From assembly GCF_003143975.1 (NCBI RefSeq), contig NZ_QFVR01000012.1:37016-101015 (forward strand): a stretch of 64,000 bases of DNA, given 5' to 3'. Source of the stretch: Kurthia sibirica (GTDB lineage: Bacteria > Bacillota > Bacilli > Bacillales_A > Planococcaceae). Numbering within the stretch: the first letter of the stretch is position 1; the number at the start of each line of letters is the position of its first letter. Below, in pieces: positions 1 through 9,104 of this stretch. The notes under the pieces are model-generated. The model searched no databases. It was not told where the DNA came from and saw nothing but the letters and a program-made list of their open reading frames with translations. The position numbers were made by a program, and so were the translations under genes.

Positions 1-89
1 AGTTGCATAATGGTTCCATCTCGATTGACAGTCAATTAGGCGAAGGTTCCGTCTTCACCATTACATTTCCTAAAGAGCAGAAAACCTAA
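1..89 (+). CDS. Sensor histidine kinase, C-terminal end (partial)
   Basis: The open frame enters from before the window and ends at TAA 87-89, leaving 28 residues. They contain the stretch LGEGSVFTITFPK, which matches the last glycine-containing box and final beta strand of a HATPase_c domain (the usual 'G-G-S-x-F-x-x-x-x-P' end of sensor kinases). This is probably the kinase of a two-component system whose regulator lies upstream. An intrinsic terminator follows directly, so the ABC genes downstream are a separate transcript, though such kinases often control an adjacent ABC exporter. Which stimulus it senses cannot be told from this tail. Confidence 0.75.
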   Translation, partial: LHNGSISIDSQLGEGSVFTITFPKEQKT

Positions 90-115
90 GTACTTTATGT
101 ACTTGGGTTTTTTTT
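84..115 (+). terminator. Intrinsic terminator after the sensor kinase
   Basis: A 10-bp stem (84-93 with 99-108, one G-T pair) with a 5-nt loop is followed by eight T residues. The stop codon of the kinase lies inside the left arm. Confidence 0.85.
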
Positions 116-199
116 ACATTTTTTATTCATACTCCATTCACATTGACTTCGTATAGTTAGGGTATCAACAAAACAGACTAACTAGGAGGATGATGTACA

Positions 200-1288
200 A
201 TGTTTTCTCTATCCCTTAAGGAAATACGCTTTTTCAAACTTAGATATGTACTAATCGGCTTCATTTTATTTTTTGTTGCTGCGTTAGTTTTCATTATTAG
301 TGGCCTTGCAAATGGCTTAGCAAACGATAACGCATCTGCTATGAAAAATATGAATGCCACATCTTATTATGTAACGAAGGATTCCGAAAATCGCATGGAT
401 CGCTCAAGATTAACGGCAACAGATGTTGAAAAAATTGACAATTCAAACGCACAACCACTCGGTATCCAAATGTTATCTTTAAAAAATCAAACAACCGATA
501 AAAAAGTGGATGTTACTTTAATGACTGTCAACCCAAAACAATTTTTAATGCCTGCTGTCATTGCTGGTGATACGATTACAAACAGCTCGAAAAATGAAGC
601 AGTAGTTGATAATAAATTAGAAAAAGAAGGCGCTAAAATCGGTGATTTTCTTTATGACGAAAATACAAAATCAAAAATCAAAATAGTTGGTTTCACCGAA
701 AATCAAACATATAGTCATACGCCTACTGTCATCGTTAACAATGATACTTGGTATACAATTTTTGGTGGCAAGGATCACTCTGCCTTTAATGCTATTGCAA
801 TTAATAGTGATTCTGCAGCAACGAAAGCCGCCGTTTCTAAAGTCGTTGCTGATGGTAAATGGGTCGAAAAAGATGATTTAGTCAAAACAATTCCGGGATA
901 TGAAGCAGAACAAAGCTCATTGTATATGATGCTCGCTTTCCTAATTGTGATTGCTGTCTTTGTACTCGGTGCATTCTTCTACATTATGACTATTCAAAAA
1001 GTAAATCAATTCGGTATTTTAAAGGCAATAGGCGCTAAAAATAGTTTCTTAATTGGCTCTACAATGCTGCAAGTGTTCATTTTATCTATAGTGAGTATTG
1101 GCTTGGCTATTGGTTTCGCCTTTGTACTTCAAAAAATTATGCCTGCAGGGATTCCGTTCGTCTTTGATTTTGCGCTAATTTTCCAATTTGGTGGTGCTTT
1201 GTTAGCTGTATCACTATTAGGAGCGCTATTCTCTACAATAAGCATTGTCAAAGCGGATCCACTACAAGCGATGGGGAGAGCTGAATAA
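200..1288 (+). CDS. ABC transporter permease, FtsX/MacB-DevC type
   Basis: A 362-residue membrane protein. One membrane segment lies near residues 16-38, followed by an extracytoplasmic domain of about 200 residues and three C-terminal membrane segments (about 243-265, 283-305 and 325-350). The cytoplasmic motif FGILKAIGA between the last segments is typical of the FtsX permease domain, and this layout fits the DevC/MacB exporters. These work mechanically with a cytosolic ATPase to move peptides, lipids or antibiotics. The start is set by AGGAGG at 184-189. Its stop overlaps the start of the ATPase gene by one base (TAATG), so the two are co-translated. The substrate is unknown; the kinase upstream suggests stress- or antibiotic-responsive expression. 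Confidence 0.85.
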   Translation: MFSLSLKEIRFFKLRYVLIGFILFFVAALVFIISGLANGLANDNASAMKNMNATSYYVTKDSENRMDRSRLTATDVEKIDNSNAQPLGIQMLSLKNQTTDKKVDVTLMTVNPKQFLMPAVIAGDTITNSSKNEAVVDNKLEKEGAKIGDFLYDENTKSKIKIVGFTENQTYSHTPTVIVNNDTWYTIFGGKDHSAFNAIAINSDSAATKAAVSKVVADGKWVEKDDLVKTIPGYEAEQSSLYMMLAFLIVIAVFVLGAFFYIMTIQKVNQFGILKAIGAKNSFLIGSTMLQVFILSIVSIGLAIGFAFVLQKIMPAGIPFVFDFALIFQFGGALLAVSLLGALFSTISIVKADPLQAMGRAE

Positions 1289-1995
1289 TGACTACAAATA
1301 CACCTTTAAAATTAACGTCTATTAACAAACAATTCCAGGATGGTGATCGCCAATTAACGATTTTACAAAACTTGAATTTACATGTTGCACGTGGTGAATT
1401 TGTCGCCGTTGTTGGGCCATCTGGTTCTGGTAAAAGTACTGTACTGTCAATCGCTGGCGCATTACAGTCAGCCGATTCTGGTGAAATTTTAATCAATGGT
1501 GAAGATATTACAACATACAATGATCACGATAAAGCGAATGTTCGCTTACGCTCAATTGGTTACATTTTCCAAGCATCCAATCTCGTGCCGTTTCTTTCGG
1601 TATTCGATCAGTTAAAACTCGTTGCAGAATTAGCAGGTGAATGGAATGCTGCTGCGAAGAAACGTGCAACTGACCTATTAATATCAGTCGGACTCGAAAA
1701 AAAAATGACGAAGAATGTACAAACTTTATCTGGTGGTGAAAAACAACGTGTTGCCATTGCACGTGCTTTTATGAACGAACCGGAGCTAATTTTAGCAGAT
1801 GAGCCAACAGCAGCACTTGATATTTCACGTAGTAAAGAAATTGTCGAGCTGATCGCTAAAGAAGTCCATGATAAAAATAAAGCTGCTGTCATGGTAACAC
1901 ATGATGAATCGGTTCTATGCTATTGTGATAAAGTATATGAAATGTTTGAAGGTGGGCTTCGTTTACGTAAACATTCACCATCTAATACACTCTAA
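1288..1995 (+). CDS. ABC transporter ATP-binding protein (partner of the FtsX-type permease)
   Basis: A 235-residue ATPase of the LolD/DevA/MacB group. It has Walker A GPSGSGKST near residue 44, Q-loop IFQ, signature LSGGEKQR, Walker B LILADEPTAALD and the switch histidine in VTHD, so it should be catalytically competent. The start codon overlaps the permease stop, and the pair is a complete type VII-like ABC system. The TAA stop at 1993-1995 lies within the first bases of a dispersed repeat (1994-2171) whose T-rich end probably terminates this transcript. Confidence 0.9.
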   Translation: MTTNTPLKLTSINKQFQDGDRQLTILQNLNLHVARGEFVAVVGPSGSGKSTVLSIAGALQSADSGEILINGEDITTYNDHDKANVRLRSIGYIFQASNLVPFLSVFDQLKLVAELAGEWNAAAKKRATDLLISVGLEKKMTKNVQTLSGGEKQRVAIARAFMNEPELILADEPTAALDISRSKEIVELIAKEVHDKNKAAVMVTHDESVLCYCDKVYEMFEGGLRLRKHSPSNTL

Positions 1996-2171
1996 AAAGA
2001 GCCTGAGACAAACGTATTTTCAACAGAGAAAATCCCGTATGATTTTTCGAAATCATACGGGATTATTCATTATCAAGCTATTTCCGCAGGAGTCGTTTTC
2101 TGCGCGTTCAATTGATTGGATGATTCGTATGGGAGACAGACTATTTTTGTTCTGTCCCGGGCTCTTTTTTT
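1994..2171. repeat. Dispersed repeat, copy 1 (inverted relative to copies 2-5)
   Basis: The ends are near-perfect inverted repeats: AAAAAGAGCCTGAGACA at the left and TGTCCCGGGCTCTTTTTTT at the right. Inside is a long hairpin, arms 2031-2045 and 2049-2063 (AATCCCGTATGATTT and its complement). It fills the gap between two convergent genes (stop at 1995 and stop at 2174) and ends in poly-T on both strands, so it can act as a bidirectional terminator. Related copies lie at 8903-9599 (interrupted), 35258-35507, 45403-45646 and 53441-53643. This copy is in the opposite orientation to the others and is shorter in the middle. Confidence 0.9.
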
Positions 2172-2173
2172 AT

Positions 2174-3877
2174 TCAAGATGGTAACCTGTTATTTTCCAA
2201 CTGCTTCAAATCATACAAATAGCCTTTTTTCTGCATTAAATCATCGTAGTGACCCACTTCGACAAGTTCACCATTATCCATAACTAAAACTTGGTCCATA
2301 CGTTGTAGAGCCATTAAACGATGACTGATCATCACGACTGTTTTACCCATTGTTTTTTGCATCATACGTTCATAAATTCGACGCTCTGTTTGCGGATCCA
2401 GTGCTGAAAATGGTTCATCTAACAACCAAACTGGTGTATTTTTCAACCAAACTCGCGCTAAGGCTAAGCGTTGCTTTTCTCCACCAGATAAATTTTCACC
2501 TTTTTCATAGATAATTTCATCCAATTCAAAATCTAATTCCATTTCTTGTAATACTGACAATAATTCCGCGTCACTTGCATCATCTTTTGCCAGAACCAAG
2601 TTATCTCGCACTGTACCATAAAAGAAATGATTTTGTTGTAACATGACCGTTGTCTTTGACCAAAGATCTTCTGAACACACACTCTCTAAAGGCTGACCTG
2701 CCACACAAACTACACCAGAAGATGGGCTGTAATAGTCCAGAAGTAGTTGAAATATAGTGGATTTCCCAGAACCACTCGCACCAACAATCGTTGCTCGTGT
2801 ACCTTGTGGAATGACAAAATTAATATTTTTCAATGTCATTTGATGGGCTTCGTCATACCGAAAATTCACCGTATGAAAACTGACAGAAAACGGTTGTTTT
2901 TTAATCGTCGTTCCGACAGCATCTATTTTTTCATCATGATCGATCATGACGCTTTGTAGCCGCTCCATCGCCTGTTTGGATTCTTCCATATAACTCGGCA
3001 CTAACGCCATTGGAATCGCCAGTTCAAATACTGTTAACGTCAACAGGACAAGCATCGCTAAATATAAGCCATCCAATTGCTGAGTCGTTACAAAATAAGC
3101 ACCGATAGTGAGTACAGCTACAACCGTCAACATCGCTAGTAGCGTATTATATGCTTGATGACGAATAATTTCTGTGCTGCGTTTTTGTTGTTGCTGTGCG
3201 TAACGCTTTGCCAAATGCAGTAAATCATTTGTTTTGTTACTCAATTGATCACTGATCACCAAATCACGAAAACCAAATAAAAATTCTGTCATTTCCGTTG
3301 ATAGCGCACTGCGTTCCAATAAAATTTTTACTGTTTTTTTACGTTGGTGCATCAGGATAAGCGCTGGTAACACCACTGTCGTTACTAGCAAACTTAGTAA
3401 AATAATGGCGGCAATCCAAGCCGAGAAAAACCATGTAAAAAACATCGTACATATAAAAACAATCGCTGTGACGATCGGGGGATAAAAGACACGTAGGAAA
3501 AAATTTTGTAAAGTCTCCACATCGCCTACAACGCGTGATAATAAATCGCCACTACGATATTTTGTAAAAACACGTGGCGTTATTTTTTCTAATTGATCAT
3601 AAAAAGTCATGCGTAAATCATTTAAAATAGTTAATGTCGCTTCATGCGAAATAAGGCGCTCACCATAGCGACTAAGTGATTTTAAAAAGCCAAAAAGCTT
3701 TAAACATGCCGCTAAAAACAAAATAATATACAACGGTGGTAGCAATGCCGCTTTGGAAATAATAAAGCCACTAAGTGAAAATAATGCAACCGATGTTATA
3801 CCACCAATCGAGCCTAGAATAATTGCGATTAATACCGCTCGCTTTTCTTTTAATACAGTATCGATTAACTCGTTCAT
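2174..3877 (-). CDS. cydC: Thiol reductant ABC exporter subunit CydC
   Basis: A 567-residue half-transporter: an N-terminal domain of about six membrane segments (residues 15-310) fused to an ATPase with Walker A GASGSGKST, signature LSGGEKQR, Walker B WLLDEPFSALD and switch ISHR. Together with the upstream gene it forms the heterodimer that, in E. coli and Bacillus, exports cysteine/glutathione and is needed to assemble cytochrome bd. The start overlaps the cydD stop by 4 bp (ATGA) and is preceded by GGAGGT, so the pair is coupled. Assignment of C versus D rests on gene order and similarity to recalled family members; the two names are sometimes swapped in Bacillus. cydAB is not adjacent here. 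Confidence 0.85.
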   Translation of the reverse strand: MNELIDTVLKEKRAVLIAIILGSIGGITSVALFSLSGFIISKAALLPPLYIILFLAACLKLFGFLKSLSRYGERLISHEATLTILNDLRMTFYDQLEKITPRVFTKYRSGDLLSRVVGDVETLQNFFLRVFYPPIVTAIVFICTMFFTWFFSAWIAAIILLSLLVTTVVLPALILMHQRKKTVKILLERSALSTEMTEFLFGFRDLVISDQLSNKTNDLLHLAKRYAQQQQKRSTEIIRHQAYNTLLAMLTVVAVLTIGAYFVTTQQLDGLYLAMLVLLTLTVFELAIPMALVPSYMEESKQAMERLQSVMIDHDEKIDAVGTTIKKQPFSVSFHTVNFRYDEAHQMTLKNINFVIPQGTRATIVGASGSGKSTIFQLLLDYYSPSSGVVCVAGQPLESVCSEDLWSKTTVMLQQNHFFYGTVRDNLVLAKDDASDAELLSVLQEMELDFELDEIIYEKGENLSGGEKQRLALARVWLKNTPVWLLDEPFSALDPQTERRIYERMMQKTMGKTVVMISHRLMALQRMDQVLVMDNGELVEVGHYDDLMQKKGYLYDLKQLENNRLPS

Positions 3878-5580
3878 GATGACTGACCTCCAATCATCTG
3901 CTGATATTGATCATTCGTATTTTTCAATTCCTCATGTGTACCCATTATTTGAATAACACCTTGATCTAACAGAATAATTTTATCGGCATTATAAATTGTA
4001 TGCATACGATGCGCAACCGTAACCATTGTTGTTTGCTGTGCCAAACGCTCTATCGCAATCTGAATAGCTCGCTCCGTCTTCAGATCTAAACCCATCGTCG
4101 GCTCATCAAAAAATACAATTTGTGGTTTTTTATAAAAAGCACGTGCAAGCGCAATACGCTGTTTTTCTCCGCCTGACAAACCACGACCTGCCTCTCCTAC
4201 CGATGTATTAAAACCATCTGGTAGTTCTTGAAGCCACTCGTCTAGCTGCGCTTTTTCTAGTGCCTCTTTCAATGCTTTTTCGTCGCATTGCCCCTTGGCC
4301 ATCTGAATATTTTCAGCAATTGTCCCCGCAAATAAATAAGGATTTTGAGAAATATACGCAATACGCTGAAACCACTGTTGCTGATCTACTAGCGCACGTC
4401 TTTTATCACCAATTATGACTTCGCCTTCTTGTAAGTCATAGACACCGGCTAGAATGTTCAAAAGTGTTGTTTTTCCTTGTCCAGTTGGTCCGATAATTGC
4501 AACCTGCTCTCCTTTTTCAATGGTTATATTTAACTGCTTCATCTTAAATTTCCCACCATATGAAAAACCACCATCTATTAGACGTAATGTTATATTTTTC
4601 GGTATTTCTTCTGTACCCCATTGTACCGACGCTTCCTCATGATTTAGTTCTTTTTGTACTAATTCAGCAGCAGCAAGAGACGATCTTCCTGTATGAAAAG
4701 CACCACCTAAATCTTTTATAGCATTAAAGAATTCTGGTGCTAACGCTAATATGAAAAAGGCCTGTGCAAAGGTCATTGCTTCAAACGTAATCATTTGAAA
4801 CGCAATCTCAATTGCGACTAAACCGATGCCCAACGTCACTACGATCTCAATGAAAAAAGTCGAAGCAAATGCGGTTTTTAATAACGTCATCGTCGATTTT
4901 TGGAATTGTTTATTACTCTCTTCTAAATGAATCCTTTGTTTTTTCCCTTGACCAAAAAGTTTTAATGTTTGAAGTCCTTGGAGTAAATCTAAAAACTTTC
5001 CAGAAAACGTGGAAAGTTCAACGAGTTGGCGCTCAGCTTTTTTACGTGTTTGTAAACCGACAATCACATAAGATAATGGAATAAACGGTGCTGTAATAAG
5101 CAAAATTAACCCACTATAAAAATGTGTGTAAAAAATAACACTTATAATCATTAGCGGCACGATGATTGATTTTATTACTTGAGGAATATAATCGCGATAA
5201 AAACTTTCTAGTTCATCAATCAAATCGATTAGCATCGTTACCTTGCTACCTGATTGACCTTGTAATGTACTTTGAAGTGGATTACTTTGCCATTTTAACA
5301 ACAGTTGTTCACGAATAGTTTGCTTCACTTTAGAGGATAGTAGTACACCTAAATAGCTGTTGCTAGTCGTCAATAGGACGCGCGCGATCACGACGGCTAT
5401 TAATAACCATATAGTCGGTAGTAAACTAGCAAAAGAGCTATTCTCAATGAATACTGCATTCACAATTTTGACGATGTAAAAAGATTGAAAAATAATTGCA
5501 CCACCAACCAATATAGACACTACTATGAACGCAATTAATAATCCTTTATTCTTCAGTATATTTTGTTGTAGCCATAACAT
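3874..5580 (-). CDS. cydD: Thiol reductant ABC exporter subunit CydD
   Basis: A 568-residue ABC half-transporter with six predicted membrane segments in the first 300 residues, Walker A GPTGQGKTT, signature LSGGEKQR, Walker B VFFDEPTMGLD and switch histidine VAHR. It is first in a two-gene minus-strand operon with cydC (4-bp overlap). The ATG at 5580 has the ribosome site GGAGGTG eight bases upstream (complement of 5588-5594). In many Firmicutes the order is cydABCD; here about 290 bp of non-coding sequence and an unrelated gene precede cydD, so the oxidase subunits must be elsewhere or absent. Confidence 0.87.
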   Translation of the reverse strand: MLWLQQNILKNKGLLIAFIVVSILVGGAIIFQSFYIVKIVNAVFIENSSFASLLPTIWLLIAVVIARVLLTTSNSYLGVLLSSKVKQTIREQLLLKWQSNPLQSTLQGQSGSKVTMLIDLIDELESFYRDYIPQVIKSIIVPLMIISVIFYTHFYSGLILLITAPFIPLSYVIVGLQTRKKAERQLVELSTFSGKFLDLLQGLQTLKLFGQGKKQRIHLEESNKQFQKSTMTLLKTAFASTFFIEIVVTLGIGLVAIEIAFQMITFEAMTFAQAFFILALAPEFFNAIKDLGGAFHTGRSSLAAAELVQKELNHEEASVQWGTEEIPKNITLRLIDGGFSYGGKFKMKQLNITIEKGEQVAIIGPTGQGKTTLLNILAGVYDLQEGEVIIGDKRRALVDQQQWFQRIAYISQNPYLFAGTIAENIQMAKGQCDEKALKEALEKAQLDEWLQELPDGFNTSVGEAGRGLSGGEKQRIALARAFYKKPQIVFFDEPTMGLDLKTERAIQIAIERLAQQTTMVTVAHRMHTIYNADKIILLDQGVIQIMGTHEELKNTNDQYQQMIGGQSS

Positions 5581-5778
5581 ATGACGTCACCTCCTATACA
5601 TCTCACTATAAAAGATAAATAGTGATCCTTCCTTCTTAATTACCCTATTTTTCAATGAATTCCTTTTTCATACACAAATACTACAAACAGTTTTCACATT
5701 CAAAGATAACTGTAAATAATTCGACAAATTTCTATGCTATTTTAATTTTATAATAGAACCTATTTTTCTATATAAAAA

Positions 5779-5865
5779 TAGAGCTGTCCCTAAAGTATCG
5801 CAATATCTGACAACCAGTATGTTTAAAACTGGTATTAGACATTATTTACTTTTTGAACTGCTCTA
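5779..5865. repeat. Imperfect inverted-repeat element, probable terminator
   Basis: The ends TAGAGCTGTCCCTAAAGTA (5779-5797) and the complement of 5847-5865 match at about 14 of 19 positions. A second small stem (ACCAGT/ACTGGT) lies between them. It starts three bases past the stop of the 163-residue minus-strand gene, so it probably ends that transcript. The rest of 5581-5778 upstream of cydD is AT-rich and shows no gene. Confidence 0.55.
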
Positions 5866-5868
5866 TTA

Positions 5869-6360
5869 TTATTCATGCCAATTATATGTGTATAACTCTT
5901 TATTTGAATAAATTGCAATAAAATAACTTTGACCATCTTCTTTTTTCTTGTAAAAAGCATAATCACCTTTTTTCACTTTCAAATGATGGTCTTCAAATGC
6001 CAATTCCATATCTTTTTGTGCCTTTTTAGAATAGGCTGAAAAAGTATCTTGCTCAAATTTTTGGATTTTCTTGTTATAAAAGACACGTTTTTCTTCTGTC
6101 ACTAACTCCATATTACTGTTAGAAAAATCTGCTTGCTCCTCATAAGAATACACTGTTAACCATTGACCATGCCCGTCATCATTTGCCTCTGAGGCAAATA
6201 CTGCCTTCTCTTCTGTAGGATTTGGAATCACAATACCCCACTCTTTATCATATGCTTCCACAACTACTCGTGGATCCATACCCCCTTTGCCCAATAAAAT
6301 ATAAAATGTTGCCGTCACTAAAATAATACCTAGTAAAATAAAATAATATTTTTTCTTCAT
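5869..6360 (-). CDS. Small membrane-anchored hypothetical protein
   Basis: A 163-residue protein starting MKKKYYFILLGIILV, with one N-terminal membrane segment (about residues 5-24) and no lipobox. The rest is a hydrophilic, lysine- and glutamate-rich domain predicted to face outside. An in-frame start 12 codons upstream is possible, but GGGAG seven bases before the ATG at 6360 favours this one. I do not recognise a named family. It lies upstream of cydD on the same strand but is separated by about 290 bp with a hairpin, so it is probably its own transcript. Confidence 0.65.
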   Translation of the reverse strand: MKKKYYFILLGIILVTATFYILLGKGGMDPRVVVEAYDKEWGIVIPNPTEEKAVFASEANDDGHGQWLTVYSYEEQADFSNSNMELVTEEKRVFYNKKIQKFEQDTFSAYSKKAQKDMELAFEDHHLKVKKGDYAFYKKKEDGQSYFIAIYSNKELYTYNWHE

Positions 6361-6418
6361 GTCGTTCTCCCTATGTGTATAAACTACTGCTATCATACCA
6401 AATACTATTTCACACGAC

Positions 6419-6454
6419 TAATCAAAGGGTAGCTCTAGTGAACTACCCTCTGAT
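6419..6454 (-). terminator. Hairpin after the secreted protein gene
   Basis: Arms AATCAAAGGGTAG and CTACCCTCTGATT (6419-6431, 6441-6453) form a near-perfect 13-bp stem at the stop of the gene ending at 6454. There is no T-run after it on the minus strand, so termination is likely but not certain. Confidence 0.5.
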
Positions 6455-7164
6455 TAATTTAAAGAAGTTGCTGCTTGAATTACATCGAGTGCTTTAGCTG
6501 TATAATCGAGCGTATACACAACGGCCCCATTTTGCCATATGACAGCATTTTTTTGGCCATCTTCCCCTATAATCACGACACCATTTTGTCGTGGTATGGG
6601 CAATTGATGTTTTTGTAAATAACGTATAATCTGTTGTGCTCTTGTTACATCGGCGGTTGGTCGATTCGTTGTCGTATGACTCGTCAACGACCAGCGTCCC
6701 ATTTTCCAAGAAGTCCACTGTGAGCCAGCCCCTGCATCTTGATAACCTTTGACAGTAGGCATAATAGCAATTACTTTACCAGCAGCAGTAAAATGATTAA
6801 CACTTTCTATTTTTTTCATAGCCATAGCTTGTGAATGATATTTTTTCGCAGTTATTCTTAAAATAGCATCTTTTTTACTTGCATGAAGAGCCTGTGGTGA
6901 ATTGACAGTGGTCGGTTTTTTCAGTGCATAATACACTACTTTATAACTCGTTGCTGTCGATGTTGTTTTCGCAGTAATATATGGATTTTTAGCTACTGGT
7001 ATTCGTTGTGGCAATACAATTGCGATTGGTGTAGCTATTGATTTTTTAATCGATTTTTGTAGCACCTCTGCTGGCATAATCGTACTTTTAGAGAGCGCTT
7101 CTACACAAAAAGTAGGCAGCAAGAACATGGTTACAGTCATAATAGCAATCATTATTTTCTTCAT
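6454..7164 (-). CDS. Secreted hypothetical protein
   Basis: A 236-residue protein with a clear signal peptide (KK, then a hydrophobic core IMIAIMTVTMFLLPTF, cleavage probably near VEA at residues 20-24). The mature part is basic and rich in Ala, Thr and Lys, with no motif I recognise. The C-terminal third (GRWSLTSHTT, NGVVIIGEDGQKNAVIWQNG) looks like a small folded beta domain. No cell-wall anchor is visible. Its own hairpin follows, and divergent amj lies upstream. Function unknown. Confidence 0.6.
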   Translation of the reverse strand: MKKIMIAIMTVTMFLLPTFCVEALSKSTIMPAEVLQKSIKKSIATPIAIVLPQRIPVAKNPYITAKTTSTATSYKVVYYALKKPTTVNSPQALHASKKDAILRITAKKYHSQAMAMKKIESVNHFTAAGKVIAIMPTVKGYQDAGAGSQWTSWKMGRWSLTSHTTTNRPTADVTRAQQIIRYLQKHQLPIPRQNGVVIIGEDGQKNAVIWQNGAVVYTLDYTAKALDVIQAATSLN

Positions 7165-7256
7165 CCATTACACCCCTTTACCCTTTCTAAATAAATCCCC
7201 TGTCAAAACGCTTCATAAACGTAAGTTAGCCACCTTTTCCATATGAATAAAATACA

Positions 7257-7285
7257 TTTACTTTTTTTTACCAAACCTTTATAAT
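7257..7285 (+). promoter_or_regulatory. Candidate sigma-A promoter of amj
   Basis: TTTACT (7257-7262), a 17-bp spacer and TATAAT (7280-7285) stand about 57 bp before the amj start. A perfect -10 with a 4/6 -35 makes this a good vegetative promoter. Confidence 0.6.
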
Positions 7286-7341
7286 GACGATATGTCTTCA
7301 TAAGTTAGCAACGATTATGACAGGACTGAGGGAGGTTTCAT

Positions 7342-8154
7342 ATGGCATTATTGACGACACAATTAATTTTAATTGCAGTTTTTATTTTAATTATCCATTC
7401 AATTGAAACACTAGCATACGCTGTCCGCCTTTCAGGCGCACGCGTTGGTTTATTGGCTTCTGCCCTATCACTTTTTAATATATTAGTCATGGTATCTCGT
7501 ATGTCTAATATGATGCAGCAGCCATTTACGGGTAGCCTTCTCGACAATGCACCAAAAGATAATACGTTTGAGTTTTTAGCACTACAATTTCGTTTTATAA
7601 TCGGTGCATCCACAATCGGTACAATCGTCGGAATTATTCTTTTCCCAACATTTATTGCTCTTTTTTCACGTGCCATCATCCATTTAGCAGAAGTAGATGG
7701 CTCCATTCCTGCCCTCTTCAAAAAGGGGCTGTCACCAAGCTATATTAAGCGTGCGCTTAAACATATCCATTTACCCAAAATTTCGACTGTGAAAAATATT
7801 CAATTCAAAGATGTTCCCGTACGATTATTCTTCGTCAATATTTTTATCACAGCTATTTATACAATTGGCGTTTTATCCGCTCTCTTTGCAGCTTTTTTAG
7901 TACCTGCACATAGTGCGACAGCCGTTATGGCATCCGGTTTGGTCAATGGCATCGCCACAATTTTGCTCATTATTTTCATTGATCCTAAAATTTCTGTTAT
8001 GGCGGATAAAGTTATTAAAGGAAAAGGGAGTTACCAACAATTAAAAACTGCCAGCTTCATGATGGTGATGTCTCGCTTATGTGGTACCTTACTCGCTCAG
8101 CTCATTTTTCTACCAGCAGCTTATTATATTGCTTGGTTTACTCGTTTTTTTTAA
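7342..8154 (+). CDS. amj: Lipid II flippase Amj family protein
   Basis: A 270-residue polytopic membrane protein with about six hydrophobic segments. Its start, with IHSIETLAYAVRLSGARVG, and its length match Bacillus YdaH/Amj, the alternate to MurJ that flips the peptidoglycan precursor lipid II across the membrane. The start at 7342 is fixed by GGAGGT at 7331-7336. It is monocistronic; a TRIC-type channel gene follows after 113 bp. In B. subtilis the homologue is controlled by the envelope-stress factor sigma-M; here I see a sigma-A-like promoter and no clear sigma-M site. Confidence 0.85.
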   Translation: MALLTTQLILIAVFILIIHSIETLAYAVRLSGARVGLLASALSLFNILVMVSRMSNMMQQPFTGSLLDNAPKDNTFEFLALQFRFIIGASTIGTIVGIILFPTFIALFSRAIIHLAEVDGSIPALFKKGLSPSYIKRALKHIHLPKISTVKNIQFKDVPVRLFFVNIFITAIYTIGVLSALFAAFLVPAHSATAVMASGLVNGIATILLIIFIDPKISVMADKVIKGKGSYQQLKTASFMMVMSRLCGTLLAQLIFLPAAYYIAWFTRFF

Positions 8155-8267
8155 TCAAACTACAAATCACTTTATTACGTTTTAAAAATGCTATTTAAGA
8201 TATTATATTTGTTTTTCCATTGCAATTTGTTACAATACAATCTGTGACGTAAATTGGAGGTGTCTTT

Positions 8268-8888
8268 ATGACGTGGGAAGTATTTAGTATTATCGGTACG
8301 ATTGCCTTTGCAATATCAGGTGCTATTGTTGCTATGGAAGAAGAATACGATATTTTTGGTGTCTATTTATTAGGTATTGTCACAGCTTTCGGCGGCGGGG
8401 CCATTCGTAATTCCTTAATAGGTGTACCTGTTTCCGCATTATGGGGTCAAACTGTGATGTTTCAAATTGCACTCGTGTCGATTACTTTAGTTTTTCTATT
8501 CCCTCATAAAAGCCTTACCCATTGGAATAGATGGGGAAATTATTTTGATGCTGTTGGTCTTTCGGCATTCGCTATTCAAGGGGCACTTTTTGCGGTCAAA
8601 CTTGGCTTACCTGTATCTGCGGCTGTAGTTGCGGCAATCTTGACTGGTTCAGGTGGTGGGATCGTTCGTGACTTACTCGCTGGTCGTCGCCCACTCGTAT
8701 TGAAGCATGAAGTGTATGCCGTATGGGCTGCTATTGCAGGAGTGATTATCGGTATGCGATGGATTGAATCGGATTTGTTACTATACACATTATTTGTCGT
8801 TATAACTGCATTGCGTATTATTTCATATATCTATAAATGGTCATTGCCTTTCAAATCATTGAAACCAACGATTATTAAAAATAAATAA
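8268..8888 (+). CDS. TRIC-type cation channel family protein (UPF0126/YicG)
   Basis: A 206-residue protein with about seven membrane segments arranged as two related halves. Each half carries a glycine-rich GGG(A/I)(I/V)R motif (GGGAIRN near residue 43, GGGIVRD near residue 128), the hallmark of bacterial TRIC-family channels. These homotrimers conduct K+ and other monovalent cations across the membrane. The ribosome site GGAGGTG precedes the ATG. Downstream is dispersed repeat copy 2, which probably terminates it. Confidence 0.85.
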   Translation: MTWEVFSIIGTIAFAISGAIVAMEEEYDIFGVYLLGIVTAFGGGAIRNSLIGVPVSALWGQTVMFQIALVSITLVFLFPHKSLTHWNRWGNYFDAVGLSAFAIQGALFAVKLGLPVSAAVVAAILTGSGGGIVRDLLAGRRPLVLKHEVYAVWAAIAGVIIGMRWIESDLLLYTLFVVITALRIISYIYKWSLPFKSLKPTIIKNK

Positions 8889-8902
8889 AGTAACGGACCA
8901 TC

Positions 8903-9003
8903 AAAAAATGAGCCTGGGACAGAACAAAAATAGTCTGTCTCCCATACGAATAATCAAATCAATTAAACGCGTTTTTCGAAGCGGAAATGGATTGAAATGG
9001 ATA
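8903..9003. repeat. Dispersed repeat copy 2, left part (interrupted)
   Basis: It starts with TGAGCCTGGGACAGAACAAA and continues as in copies 3-5 up to GGATTGAAATGGATA. There the sequence breaks off at an insertion element (9004-9520) and resumes at 9529. Confidence 0.85.
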
Positions 9004-9104
9004 GGCTCTGTGTCAAATGTTGGGGTGAATGAAATTGGATTTTCAATTTCATTCACCTTTTCCATTTAACTCAGATGTAAACCAACTTCTTTATACTTTA
9101 ATGT

